From: Prostheceraeus crozeri
Taxonomy: Eukaryota; Platyhelminthes; Polycladida; Euryleptidae
Assembly (NCBI GenBank): GCA_907163375.1
Contig: CAJQUW010009087.1
Location: 248,001 to 312,000 of the forward strand
DNA: 64,000 bases
Reading direction: 5' to 3'
A model generated the notes under the pieces. It was not told the DNA's origin. It saw only the letters and a list, made by a program, of their open reading frames with translations, and searched no databases. A program made the translations under genes and the position numbers. This document shows positions 28,620 through 39,800 of the stretch, piece after piece. Position 1 is the stretch's first letter; every line of letters starts with the position of its first letter.

Positions 28620-28963
28620 CTGAAATTGAGGAAGATGCTATTAGCCACACGTTTGAGGGAGATGAGTGAAGAAATTTTCAGCTTATCATTTCAACGAAAT
28701 TATGTTTAAGGTTGATTCTTCAACAAGATAGAGACTTCACTCAAATTTGGAATTCACGAGAGAGCAGTTCACTTGTACGCCTCAAATATAGAATTCGCCA
28801 GAGAACACTTTACTTACACGTCTCAAAGACAGAGTGAAATGACACGAATGTCACTTTACATATATACTTTCATATTCATCATTCATTGGCTGTTGATTTT
28901 GATTGGTTGCTTGTTTATACTTAAGAATTAGGAAACATTTCAAAGTTATTATTCACAGTCAAC
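28620..28963. promoter_or_regulatory. Divergent promoter region, PolB (-) and 28964 gene (+)
   Basis: On the minus strand a TATATAT box at 28860-28866 is followed 26 bp later by an initiator-like TCATTTC (28836-28842). Two related blocks near 28745-28830 (GAATTC followed by an AGAG-rich box, a CACTT box and ACGCCTC/ACGTCTC) form short direct repeats that may bind a regulator. Inverted CCAAT boxes (ATTGG) stand at 28886-28890 and 28903-28907. No gene seen here. Confidence 0.5.
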
Positions 28964-29413
28964 ATGACAAGCCCTCCGACAACACCGAACACAAAATTCT
29001 CTTCTCCATGCTCAACACCAAAGGCGCTCGTTGCACCAAACGCTCCAACGAAGGGGAAGGTAGAGAAGGTTTACCGACTCGACAATATCATAAAGTCGTC
29101 ATTAGCAGCGGATGACAAAGAGGAGAGTGTATGTGAGAAGGAGTGTCCCGACTTAACAGGCGTGAGGTGGAAGTATCTGCAGTACGATACTGATGATGTG
29201 ATGGAGATCACCAGCACCAAATTCCTCCACCAATTATGGGAGTGGTACACCCCTAACTCCCAGCCACGAACTATGGCGGAGTGGGAGTATATCGACAAAG
29301 TGAGGCTCGCGGTAGAAGAACGATTAAAGCAAGTGAACTGTTTTTGTTATCTATGTGAAGCCAGACTCTGGGACGATATTGACGATGAAGACCTTTTGAA
29401 ATACATGCCATAA
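28964..29413 (+). CDS. Unrecognised element C protein with Ser/Thr/Pro N-terminus (149 aa)
   Basis: Whole frame with ATG. The first ~45 residues are Thr/Ser/Pro-rich (MTSPPTTPNTKFSSPC), similar in style to the N-termini of PolB and the left-end gene of this element. The remainder is acidic and helical (DVMEITSTKFLHQLWEWY) with a terminal CFCYLCEARLWDD that may bind metal. Stop TAA is again embedded in AATAAA (29412-29417). Divergent from PolB, so probably expressed early. Function unknown. Confidence 0.55.
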   Translation: MTSPPTTPNTKFSSPCSTPKALVAPNAPTKGKVEKVYRLDNIIKSSLAADDKEESVCEKECPDLTGVRWKYLQYDTDDVMEITSTKFLHQLWEWYTPNSQPRTMAEWEYIDKVRLAVEERLKQVNCFCYLCEARLWDDIDDEDLLKYMP

Positions 29414-29956
29414 TAAATTTTTATTTCGTATTATCTTTGCTTTCATACTGACTTACTTGAATGGGGCTTCAGTGGATGATTTAACCATGTATACTTTTTC
29501 ATTTGGAAATAGTAGCACACTTAGTTTAACTTGCAATTCTTATAACATTTCATATGGGTGATAATGGTAGTTGAAATAGTGTTAAATAAAATTTAGATAG
29601 CTTACACTTCTGATACAGGGATAGCAATCGACTGCGATCCATGTGTAAAGAGCTTGTTAGACTACGGAAGAGAGAAGTGTGTTATGTTGCGTGTGGCGCG
29701 TGAGTGTCCTCCCATTTCATTCCATTCATCAATTCATCTCATTGATAGAGACAGGTAGAACTCATGGTTCTCATAACGTATGCAATGGAAAGTTTTAGGC
29801 AACCTTCGACAGTTGGCTAAATGTCGCCCTGGCGCGAATGCATACTACGTTGAGGCAGAGGCAATCACTTGCAAACATGACGCAGAGAGGTTTAACAAGA
29901 TTGACCATTGCCGAATGTCCCTTGCGGTATACATAGCTACGGGTTTCACCGCCGCC
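29414..29956. other. Non-coding stretch of element C
   Basis: AT-rich 3' flank of the preceding gene; nothing recognisable. Confidence 0.4.
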
Positions 29957-31320
29957 CTTTACAGGAACGCCCGTCGAAAGGAAGTATTACACCGAACTTC
30001 ATTTGCAACGTTCAAGTTGACTGATAGCAGATTCAACTTAATGATAGTATTCGCCAGTCTAAAGACTGCCCAGGGCAAACCGCGTGGAGGTTCTATCATG
30101 TCTTGCCCCATGGTGGCCCTTATGAGAGCCGTTGGTTCGTTCTCGTCGTATCTGAAAATAGAAGGAAAAATAGATGAAATTATATTCAAGTGATAGAGAT
30201 GATATTAACTTACCATAAATCAATTCAACCGGTTCGTTGAACCTTCGATGGTGGTGGCTGAGGCAAGTATTTGGCCGGCAGTTTCCGCTTGCGGTGGCGT
30301 AATTCCTTGATGTCACCATCATGTTTTATTGAGAGATGAAGGCAGCGCATCTCCGCCATCGCCCCATCGTAGCACTCGAATGTGGTATCCAAGTCCTCAC
30401 ACTTCAAGGATGACGCTGTCGACGATTCTGCTCTTGATGATGGGAATGTGGAGCGTTGTCCGTCTCTCTTCTTTCTTCTGGCTCTCAGTCAGGCTAGTCT
30501 TTCGTTGCTCGATTTTTAAATTTCACACCTCTTCCTGAGCTTTTAGTGATTTTATGTACGTCGCCTGCTCTTCAACTCGTTTTTCGCTGGCAAGCGCCCT
30601 TTCGCGGAAAGGTTCTAAGTTAATTACTTGGGTCTTGAGGGCCCGAATCTCGGCTACCTGACCCTTCAGGTGGAAATTGTCATCCCTAAGGGCCGAACAT
30701 TCGTTTTTGTAACGAGTGAGCTCATCTTTTAATTTCGTGAGTGCATATTCCTGGCTCACTTTTGCGATCTGCTCATCCTTATTCCAGCTGTTCATCTGCT
30801 GCTTAATCCCCTTCTTTACTGGGGAAGGTGCGATCACTTTCTTTTTCGGGGAAGACTGATTTGTCGGTTTTCCTATCTCTTCCGCGTTTTTAGTGATGAC
30901 GACCTCCTCAGAATCGGAGTCATCTGAGCTGTCCAAATCGCTTAGTGGGGCCTTCTCTTCTGCTGTCGATGAGGTAGTGACCGAAGCAGCAGGTTCCAAA
31001 ATTGTTGCAATAGCCTCTTGTAGTGCTGCGTCTAGATCGACTGTTTCTTCGTTGAAGAAGGGCGCGATCACTTTGCCGATGTCTGATGTCGTATAATTGT
31101 TAACCTTTTTGACCGGACATTCGGCGTGGGCGATGTAGAATGCCTCATGCTCCTTGCCTTTTAAAAATTTCAGGCAATGTGTACAGCCGGAAATAACGGC
31201 TCTTTCCTCGTGAAAGTGAGGAGTATTCTTATACTTGTTAATGTGGCGTTTGAATTCGCCGCCTCTCTTTATTTCTCCGCAAGAGCACTTTTTAAATAAA
31301 AATTTTGAGTTGCCTACCAT
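29957..31320 (-). CDS. Zinc-finger/coiled-coil cargo gene of element C, spliced, uncertain
   Basis: Main exon starts MVGNSKFLFKKCSCGE at 31320, just after a likely 5' intron acceptor (CTTTACAG). It has a Cys/His-rich N-terminus (CSCGE, GCTHCLKF, AHAECPV), an acidic serine stretch (SDLDSSDDSDSEEVV), a Lys-rich patch and a long coiled coil to about 30526. Further down a clear intron, GTAAGT donor at 30213 and TTTTCAG acceptor ending at 30152 (62 bp), joins exons of uncertain frame ending near 29957. The exon between ~30525 and 30214 is ambiguous. It lies inside the Polinton and is not a standard Polinton gene. Function unknown; a host-derived cargo gene is possible. Confidence 0.4.
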
Positions 31321-31377
31321 TTTGTAACTTATGTATCTGTAAAGGAAGGATGAAATAGAATTAATAACAGGCGACAT

Positions 31378-32114
31378 TGGCAGTCATTCTTATAATCATA
31401 CAGCTAAATTGTGAGATTGGTGGAAAGCGTCGAACCTTTGAATCCGTTACAGGCATTACTCAGAGGGGTTCTTATACCAACTCCAAGGCCTCGGCCCACA
31501 AATCCAACCTCCCGCGGACAGACCGTGTGTCATATCACTGTGTTGGTATCCGGACCCCGATTTTGACATGAAAACCAGTGGATTGTTTACAAAGGTTGCA
31601 AATTCCAAGCCGAAGCTTGCCTCCCACAACTTTATAAATGTCTTAGTTGAATTCAGCGGGGTCGAAAACCCCAGAAAACCTCCAAAACTAGTGAATTTAA
31701 ATTTTTCAACTTTTTAGCACTACTTATGAAATTTTATAAGTAGTCTATCACTTAGAGCAGGTTAATAGCGACCGAACCTTTTTTGAATCAAGTCAAACGG
31801 ACTTGTAGAAGCAAAGTTACAAGCCTTTAAAGTTTTGGAGTCTTTTATGGCCTGGAGACGAAGGCTAACCTCTAAGTCTGACGCCTTAGCTGATATCAGC
31901 AATGAAATTTTCTAAGTCGGTTTCTTACAGAAACTCGGAATTTGGAATGTCCGAAGCTATCATCGCAGCTCAGAGAGACGACTTACCGTTGACAATCTCT
32001 CGTATTAATGTCAAGTCTCTGTCGGTTCCCAGCTTATATAGTTTGTGGCGATCAGCTGATGACGTAATACCCATCATCCAAAAACTTAAAACGCTTCTAT
32101 CGCCGATTCTAGAG
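31378..32114. other. Non-coding stretch between cargo gene and right array of element C
   Basis: Likely holds the promoter of the leftward cargo gene. No gene or repeat recognised. Confidence 0.4.
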
Positions 32115-32562
32115 GTCCGATTGCCTTGAAACTCAACATACCGATGCAGAATTTCACGCTGAATCCGAATCTGGCCTCCGTTTTCCCATCCGATGCTTCG
32201 TTTTGGCTCTACAGCCCACAGCCATCGCAAAAATTCTAACTCTGTCCTTTTTTCGAAAAAATTTCGTGAAGAAAAATTTTTTCTCTCCGATTGACTTGAA
32301 ACTCACCATGTTGATAGAGAATTTCATGCTGATTCCAAATCTGAAATCCGTTTTCCCATCCAATGCTTCGTTTTGACGCTAGAGCCCAAAACGTCCAAAA
32401 TTCTAACTGTCGTTTTTCGCCAATGTCCCAAAATCTTAAATGGCGTCTCACATCTAAACGAAGACAGATATGAACAAGCCGTTTCTTTCAGTGGATTTGT
32501 CTCCCTCTTAGCTTTCAAACGAGCTATGGCACGACAAAATCCGTCCACTAGAAGCCAAGATC
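32115..32562 (-). repeat. Right subterminal array of element C, part 1 (inverted units)
   Basis: Inverted copies of the ~324-bp left-array unit, including both half-unit types. Interrupted at 32562 by element B; the array resumes at 45436. Confidence 0.9.
32557..32562. repeat. Left target-site duplication of element B (aagatc)
   Basis: Six bases before the AGTAGTATATAG tip, repeated after the other tip at 45430-45435. The empty site can be checked against the homologous array unit at 10300-10335. Confidence 0.93.
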
Positions 32563-33075
32563 AGTAGTATATAGTGTGACATCCGGCGCGACGCTTCGCT
32601 TCGCTTTGCTTCGCTTCGCTTGCGCCGGATGTCACACTTTTGCGGGTTTTTTTCAAAAAAACAAAATTTCAAAAATTTCAAAAATTTAGGTAGACTTCAA
32701 ATTTCACGTGGCCGAAGGCCGAAGGGCGAAAATTTAAGCGCTTTTAAAAATACCCAATTTTTCAAATTTTTCAAAATCACAAAATTTGAGAATTACAATT
32801 TTCTCGCTTAAATCATGACCGTTCCAGGACGCCGAAAAAATCAGAAAAGTTAAGAATCTCAAATTTGAGAATTACAATTTTTACCTTGAAAATCATGTCC
32901 GTTCCAGGACACCGAAAATCATAAAAGTTGAGAATTTCAAATTCATGAGTTTAGTCGTTTTCAGGTTTTTAAAATATATCATGTGTCTAATAATATTTCT
33001 TTAAAAATGGAAGAAACAAAAATGGAAGAAACCGCAAGAATATATCCTTCGTTATCATATGAACGTAGTTCTACT
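32563..33075 (+). repeat. Left terminal inverted repeat of element B
   Basis: Matches 44916-45429 inverted. Contains the palindromic tip, two CCGTTCCAGGAC boxes, and the promoter plus first ~23 codons of the membrane-protein gene. Confidence 0.93.
32574..32637. repeat. Palindromic tip of element B, left
   Basis: 16-bp arms GTGTGACATCCGGCGC at 32574-32589 and its exact complement at 32622-32637 enclose a loop of GCTTC repeats. In single-stranded form this would make a strong hairpin 11 bp from the element end. Confidence 0.9.
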
Positions 33076-33699
33076 TTAATGGACATTGAAAAGATTAACA
33101 TTGAAAAAATGAACAAAGAAAAACACAAAGATAGAGTTAGGTATATGAAAGATAAGGAATCTCAATTATTATTAAGATTAGAGCATTATAAAAAATTAAG
33201 AAAGAGATGGACCAAAGTTAAGAATGTAACACAAGGAATTGGCATATTCTTAACAATAAGTTTAGGTGCTTTAACAATTGTTATATCTTCAGGTGTTTTA
33301 GTAATTCCAGTATTTGCTACAGCTTTAACAGGTACGGGTGTTTTTGCAACTTCACTTGTTACAATGTTAGATAAATCTTTAATAACTAAGAAACGAAAAT
33401 CATTAAAAACTAAGCATTTACATATTAAAGAAGTCTATGACAAATTGCATTACTACTTTCAAAGAGTATGTGATGATAATGTTATTACGTTAGATGAGAT
33501 TGAAAAATTTGATCAAATAGCTAATGAAGTAAATCAAACCTTTCAATTACAGTCCGAAAAAGTTGATGATAAGAATAGACAGGATGGCAAAATTTCTAGT
33601 GATGGTAAAATTTCTAATGAAGAAAATGACAAAATTTTTTTAGAAGAGCTAAAAACTTTAAGCGAAAATTTAAGCAAAACTTTATTAAACAAAACTTAA
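33007..33699 (+). CDS. Two-helix membrane protein of element B
   Basis: Homologue of 5135-5998. Start at MEETKMEETARIYPS (the in-frame upstream codon is not ATG). Coiled-coil region around residues 30-65, two hydrophobic segments (GIFLTISLGALTIVISSG, LVIPVFATALTGTG), then a charged tail. The reading frame ends earlier than in element A. The gene's promoter and first codons lie within the terminal repeat, so they are duplicated at the other end. Role unknown, likely membrane-associated. Confidence 0.65.
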   Translation: MEETKMEETARIYPSLSYERSSTLMDIEKINIEKMNKEKHKDRVRYMKDKESQLLLRLEHYKKLRKRWTKVKNVTQGIGIFLTISLGALTIVISSGVLVIPVFATALTGTGVFATSLVTMLDKSLITKKRKSLKTKHLHIKEVYDKLHYYFQRVCDDNVITLDEIEKFDQIANEVNQTFQLQSEKVDDKNRQDGKISSDGKISNEENDKIFLEELKTLSENLSKTLLNKT

Positions 33700-33820
33700 A
33701 ACGAGAAAACTTTAAACGAAAAGATGTCAAACAACAAAGCAATAAAAAAATAATTTGTTCAGTAAAATATTTTTGTTGTATTCCAATGTTACCACAAAAT
33801 TCAAATATTATATTTTAAAA

Positions 33821-34651
33821 ATGGATAAAATTAGAGCTGATAATTTTAAAAGAATAAAACAATTAGAAGAGTTAATAAAACAAAGAAATATTATGAAAGA
33901 AAATCATCTTCAACATAGAATGATAAAAGCTGGTATTCAATCTGATATGTTTGAAAAAATGCAGCAAACCGAGCAAGTAAAAACTGATTTTGAGAAAACT
34001 ATGAAACCATTTAAAACTCTTGAAAAAGAAAGTACAAATAATGATAAACAAATTGATATAACAGATCCAGAGCACAAAACTATATTAGATGACTATGGAT
34101 TACTAGAATCAAACATTAATAAGAAATTACCAAAATCTATGCAATTTGAACATTCTATTTCATTTATAGATGGAAAAACAATACCTAGATTTTATCTCGG
34201 GCAAAAAGAAATATTTCCACAACCTTTTCGAGGTATAATTTTTTCACCAGATAAATCTCCTTTTAATTTAGATAGAAATTTTGTTAATCTTTTAAGAGGA
34301 GCAGATTTAAATAATTATGCTGTAGAAGATCTCATAAAATATAAAGCTATGTTAGACAGAGTTGGTGTAGTAAAATCTCTTAGACGTTATAAACAATTAG
34401 AAAATTTATTATCAACGGGAGTTAAAGTAGGGAAAGGTTTATCTGAAAAACAGAAAACAGAAACAACCATATTTTTACCAGATGATCCACAAGAATTACT
34501 AAATAGATTAAATATTTTAATATCTGCAATAAAAGAAGGACATAATTCTAGTATCAATGAAATTCATGCTATATTGAAAAGACTGTTAGAAAAGAAGATT
34601 CTAAATGAAGAGGATTATAAAAGTGCAGCTGAAATATGTTGTTGTTTTTAA
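33821..34651 (+). CDS. Coiled-coil virion-associated protein of element B (276 aa)
   Basis: Looks whole. Start at MDKIRADNFKRIKQLEEL, in the context TTTAAAAATGG shared by other genes of this element. Residues 1-80 coiled coil; conserved core SISFIDGKTIPRFYLGQ near 115 and FPQPFRGIIFSPDKSPF near 140; helical C-terminus with RRYKQLENLL and FLPDDPQELLNRLN. Family occurs next to the penton-like gene in Polinton-like elements. No catalytic motif; probably a structural or scaffolding protein. Confidence 0.7.
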   Translation: MDKIRADNFKRIKQLEELIKQRNIMKENHLQHRMIKAGIQSDMFEKMQQTEQVKTDFEKTMKPFKTLEKESTNNDKQIDITDPEHKTILDDYGLLESNINKKLPKSMQFEHSISFIDGKTIPRFYLGQKEIFPQPFRGIIFSPDKSPFNLDRNFVNLLRGADLNNYAVEDLIKYKAMLDRVGVVKSLRRYKQLENLLSTGVKVGKGLSEKQKTETTIFLPDDPQELLNRLNILISAIKEGHNSSINEIHAILKRLLEKKILNEEDYKSAAEICCCF

Positions 34652-34708
34652 TTTTTTATAAAAAAAATATTTCATAAAAAAATATTTATTCAAAATTTTA
34701 ACTAAAAA

Positions 34709-35497
34709 ATGTGTTCAGCAGATTTAGACAAAATTAATAATCATTTAGAAAATTTGACAGAGATTTTGGGTTCATCAAAATTTAGTACGACGTTAAAAAT
34801 TATAACAACTACTTCATCACACACTTGTAATTTATAACCCATTCTACATTTGGAACAAAATAAAAATTATCAAATTGCATTGACTAGTTTCTCTACATTT
34901 AACACTATTCAAAATGTTATAAAAGATGTGAATGATCAATTTAGATATTCTACTGATAAAGGCAAAACATGGAAAATGTTAACTTTTCTTCCTGGTTCTT
35001 ACGAAGTTGAATCAATATCAAATGAAATTAAGAGACATTTAGGTATACCATTTAAAGATAAGAAACAATTAAATTTTGCAGTTGAACCGGCAGTCAATAA
35101 ATTTTCTCTTACTTTAGACGAAAATCATCAAGTTGATTTTAATCATGATAGATCATTGTCAAAGCTATTAGGATTTAATAAACAAACCTATAGTCAAGGT
35201 TATCATTTAGGTGAGAAGATTCCAAAAATAACTGAAATAAATTCAATTGTTGTACATTGTGACAATTTTGAAGGAGGATATATAAATGGTAAATTATCAA
35301 ATTTAATATTCAGTTTTCCAGCTTTTACTGTACCCATTGGTTATAGATTAAATGTAATTCCACAAACATTAATATATTTCCCTATTACAAGAAAAACTAT
35401 TAACAACATTAACATTAGAATCACTGATGAAAAAGGACAAGAAATAAATTTTGGAGGTGAAGAGATTATGATAGATCTTTTGGTTCGGGAGGTATAA
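34709..35497 (+). pseudogene. Penton-like minor capsid candidate of element B, broken
   Basis: Near-identical to the whole copy at 3454-4242, with the same signature blocks (NKNYQIAL, FRYSTDKGKTW, LLGFNKQTYSQ, FGGEEIMIDLLVREV). About one break. A short GC-rich stretch follows the stop, as in element A. Confidence 0.78.
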
Positions 35498-35604
35498 AGT
35501 CCCGTTCTAGAGGTATAAACTCCCACGCGAAGCTAGAGAAGTTTAATTTTCTTCTTCTTCTTTAGAAACAAAAAAAAATAAAAATAAAATTTTTTTATTA
35601 AAAG

Positions 35605-36372
35605 ATGAGTGAAGTGCCCCCATTAAATAAAAAAAAACTCAAATTTAATCATCATCCAAATTTATCTAATAAAGTTTTGTCAGTTATTTGTGGAAGATCA
35701 GGATGTGGAAAAACGTATCTATTATTTAAAATTTTAACGACTCCAAATTTTTTGGATTATAACAATCTTATAATTTATACAACAACAGCAGAACAACCCG
35801 TCTATCAATTTTTAAAATATGGATTTGAAAATAATCTTAAAAAAACAGCAATTGCTTCATTATTCAAAGAATATGAAAAATCTGAAGATGAAGAAGAAAT
35901 AAGTTCGTGGTGTGAAGAAGCAGCAAAAAATAATCAGTTAGTAGAATCTAATAAAAATAAGCATATAAAAATACAATTAATAGATGATAGTGGTAATATG
36001 CAAGATCCTAGTAAACTAGATAAAACAATGAAACATTGTGTAATTTTTGATGATTGTGTTAATGATAGAAATCAGTCAGTTCAGAGAAATTATTTCACAA
36101 GAGGTAGACATAATAACTGTACTGTATTTTATTTAACACAAAGTATGTATTCATTAGACGGAAGTGTTATTAGAAAGAATGCAAATATATTTATACTATT
36201 TGAAATAAATGCAAGAAACTTAAGTGATTTGTTAAGAGATTTATGTGTAAGAAATGAAGATGAATTTAAACAATCGTGTAACAATGCTTGGTCAAAAGAT
36301 TATGGCTTCATTACAATTAATATTGATAAAAAAATTCATGATAGAGTTATAGAACAATTGTTCTCTGACTAA
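35605..36372 (+). CDS. FtsK/HerA-type genome-packaging ATPase of element B (255 aa)
   Basis: Looks whole. Walker A GRSGCGKT at about residues 31-38, Walker B CVIFDDCVND near 147, and a sensor region with VFYLTQSMYSLD. The insertion between the two Walker motifs (acidic stretch EKSEDEEEISSW) makes it longer than the element C ATPase. Drives DNA packaging in this family. Start ATG lies after an AT-rich spacer; the copy in element A shares the start and order. Confidence 0.92.
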   Translation: MSEVPPLNKKKLKFNHHPNLSNKVLSVICGRSGCGKTYLLFKILTTPNFLDYNNLIIYTTTAEQPVYQFLKYGFENNLKKTAIASLFKEYEKSEDEEEISSWCEEAAKNNQLVESNKNKHIKIQLIDDSGNMQDPSKLDKTMKHCVIFDDCVNDRNQSVQRNYFTRGRHNNCTVFYLTQSMYSLDGSVIRKNANIFILFEINARNLSDLLRDLCVRNEDEFKQSCNNAWSKDYGFITINIDKKIHDRVIEQLFSD

Positions 36373-36440
36373 GTTTCGCCTCGAGGGGCTTTGCCCCGAC
36401 TGAAAGTCGATAGAAAATATTTTCGCGGAGTGACCGAATA
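36369..36440. other. GC-rich intergenic cluster in element B
   Basis: A GC-rich patch with the small palindrome GGGGCTTTGCCCC in otherwise very AT-rich DNA. One of several such clusters in elements A and B. Confidence 0.5.
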
Positions 36441-36482
36441 ATTTTTTCTGATAAATTTTTTGTTAATAAAAATAAAAAAAAT

Positions 36483-36788
36483 ATGTTGAATGCTTATAAG
36501 ATAGAGCATGTACCAGTTTTAAAAGATTATCGTCATCCTACAAATCCTGTAAATTCGAAGAAAGAAGTTAGATTTTATTATCATCAGAAATACGTAGCGC
36601 TCGTTACAGATTATAAAACAAAACATGGTATTAAACCGTGTGTTAAAACAAAAGACTCTCCACTTTGTTTAAGAAGTTTCCGAGTATTTTTGGCGTATAA
36701 TAATTTATGGTGGTTCATTAAGAAAGAACATTTAACAACACATGAATTAGAAACATTACATCAATTACATATTCCTGTGTATATGTAA
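36483..36788 (+). CDS. Unrecognised small basic protein of element B (101 aa)
   Basis: Whole frame. Basic, with aromatic-rich C-terminal half (FRVFLAYNNLWWFIKKEHL) and a mixed alpha/beta pattern. No zinc ligands or catalytic motif. Lies between ATPase and PolB on the same strand. No counterpart is visible in element A at the matching place. Function unknown. Confidence 0.5.
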   Translation: MLNAYKIEHVPVLKDYRHPTNPVNSKKEVRFYYHQKYVALVTDYKTKHGIKPCVKTKDSPLCLRSFRVFLAYNNLWWFIKKEHLTTHELETLHQLHIPVYM

Positions 36789-36837
36789 AAACGGAACCGA
36801 GGTTCTATGTAAAAATTCATTTTTTCTTTTAAAAAAT

Positions 36838-39800
36838 ATGAATCGTGAAATGTCTCTCGGACAAACGTCTAGGATTGATGAATTAATCAAGAAACAAACT
36901 GCTGAGTTTGATGCGCAAATTAAACATAGTAAACGTAGTAAACGTATTAAAAAACAGAAACGTACCAGGCGTAGTATTAGACGTAATACTAAAAAACAGA
37001 AAAGTGGAACAAAAGAAATATTTGAAACTCCTATTACTGATATCTTTTTTGATGATAGAATTAAGGATGAACTTGGTGATGATTTATGTAATTTATTTAA
37101 TCCAAATGAAATTAAATATGAAAATGTATCTTTTATTAATGTAGTAAATGATATGCGGAAACTTTTAGCAAATGGTAAAATTATTAATTTACTTGGAAAA
37201 GTTATTAAAGATCAGGAAAATATAATTCAAAATTTTTACGTAACCTTCTATAATAAAAAATCATTTGAAACATGGTTTTTCGAATCTGGATGAGAAATCC
37301 GATGCTAACGAATGGATTTTTACAGGTAATATTAAATATGAAGATTTTGGAATGAAGTTAGTACAAAGATCGCATAGAGGGGCAGGGATTAATATGAAAT
37401 ATAGAATCAAAGAATATTTCGGTGAATATTGTTATATTCCTTCTGAAGATTTTTGTTTTATTAAATGTTATAATGTTTTACGAGGTTTTAATGAAGAACA
37501 AGGAGAAATGATGAAAGAAATGTTTAATAATTTTTTATATAAAGAGAAAGCCACATCTAGAACAGGAGTAATGTCAAACTGCAAATTTTCTCTATTCAAT
37601 AAATATTTTGGAGAATGTGTTCAATATTATAGTCCTGCCAATCGTCATTTAAATCCTAGAGGAATTGAAACGTTTCATAATTATATTTATTACAATTATT
37701 TTCACGCAGGTTCAACAATTGGTCACTATTGTTTAATTAATAAATCTCATAAATTAAAAGCTATTAGAGAAATTGAAAATAATTTCAAACCCATATATAA
37801 AACAGTTACTGATGAAAATCTAACAACGCGTCCATATAAAATCATAACAAAGAAAAAAATTGACTATAGTTCAACATATATTTGAATCGAAACTTTTCCC
37901 GATCCTAACTGTTCAACAGCTCATCCTATTCCTTACGCTGTAGGAGCTATTAATTTTAATAAATTTATATGTTGTTTACCGAAACAAAGATTGAAAGAAT
38001 TAGAAACACATTTGTTAAGTGATATGATTAAAATTAAACGATCAAAAGATGAAGATGAAATTAAAAAACTTGAAAAACAGATTAATGAGTATAATAATTT
38101 AACTGAATTGGAATTTAATAAACTTCAAAATTGTGTGAAAATATTTACGAGAACTGAGGATGATGAATGTCCAATCAGTGGAAACCCAGAGGACGTATGT
38201 CCGATCCATCAATTTTTTAAAACTCTTGGAAAATTTAATTATTCGAGAGTAACTTTAATAGCTCACAATTCATCAGGTTTTGATTCCTATTTTCCGATAA
38301 AAGCTAATTTTAAATTATCTAAACCGCCTCTTAAAACTTCAAGAGGAATATTGACTGCTTCATTACAAAATCCTTATACAACTGAATGTGTTAGTAGATA
38401 CATCCAAAAATCTTTTAGATTTAAAAACAATATGAAAAAAGATTCACCTTCAGGTAAATTAGCACTTCAAACTATTATAATGAAATGTAGTTATCAACAT
38501 GTAAAAACAAGTCTTTCTAAATGGTGTGAGAATTTTAAAATTCCTACGAATGTGTGTAAATTAAATTATGAAATTGGAGACATAACACATGAAAATTATA
38601 AAGAAAAAGAAAATGAATGGAGACTATATTTAGTTAACGATATTCTTTCCTTAGCTTTTTGTATCTACAAATATAATAATGTTATGCGAGATTTAGTTGG
38701 TGAAGATATAACTACTAATTTAACATCCTCTGCTTCAACATTTAACGGTTGGATGAAAAGCGTACAAAATGACAATATAAATATTCATTCTCATATAGAT
38801 TTATGGGCTAGAAATTATATTAGAAAATCTGTTAAAGGTGGAAGAGTTTCAGCAAATATAAGAAAATACATATCGCCATTTTGTAGCATCTTGTTACAAA
38901 TATTAAAACAGTATTTACCTGGTCGCTGCGCTGGGGGGACTTTGTCCCTTGGAAGTAATTTAATAGATTTAATGAAACAGTATCGAGATTTAGGAGATAA
39001 AACTGAAATTTGTAAGAAAATTTCAAATCAACTACTTGAACAAAAAAATGAATTTCTAATGGCTTTTGATGCAACATCTTTATATCCATCAGCTATGTAT
39101 GATGAAAATTCAGAATACGCTAAAGCTGAATCAGCTAGAAAATTTCGTCAAGAAGAAGAGCGGGAAATAGTATATAAATTTAATACTCAAACATTTAGAC
39201 CTAAAACTGGAATATTCTCTGTTGTGTTTCAATATCCGAATGATATGTTTTTCCAACCAGTTCCTATAAAAGATAAAGTTAAAAATCAAAATAATAATTC
39301 TCATGTAAAAGTAATCAGGTTTAGAAATGGTATATGTTATGATGTATTAACTTCTGTAGACATACAAGAAATTGTTAGATGTGGGGGAAAAATCTTACAT
39401 ATTACTGATGGTATAATTTATGAAAAAAATTATCAAGTTTCACCATTTCGAAATTATATTGAAAAACTTTTTAATTTGAGAAAAAGATATAAAACAGAAG
39501 GAAAAACTGTAGGTGATGAGTTAATTAAATTATTGATGAATTCGCTATATGGCAAAACTGTGCAAAAAGATATAACCACTAAATATCATTTATGGAATGA
39601 GAATACATTGAGAAAAAAATTCACTCAAGAAGTAAAAGATTATGAAAAATTAAATGATGAACAATATTTAGCGAAAGTAGAAATGGAAGATGATGAATTT
39701 CTCAAAACTAATATTGTAAAAGATGGGAAGACGTCATTCATGCCATCACACTTAGGTTCTTTCATTCTTTCTCACTCTAGAAGAATCATGAATAACTTTA

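Noticed and set aside
29780-30193. Plus-strand 137-codon frame
   Set aside because: The opposite strand has a strong intron signature here; the + frame shows no domain. Kept only as a weak alternative.
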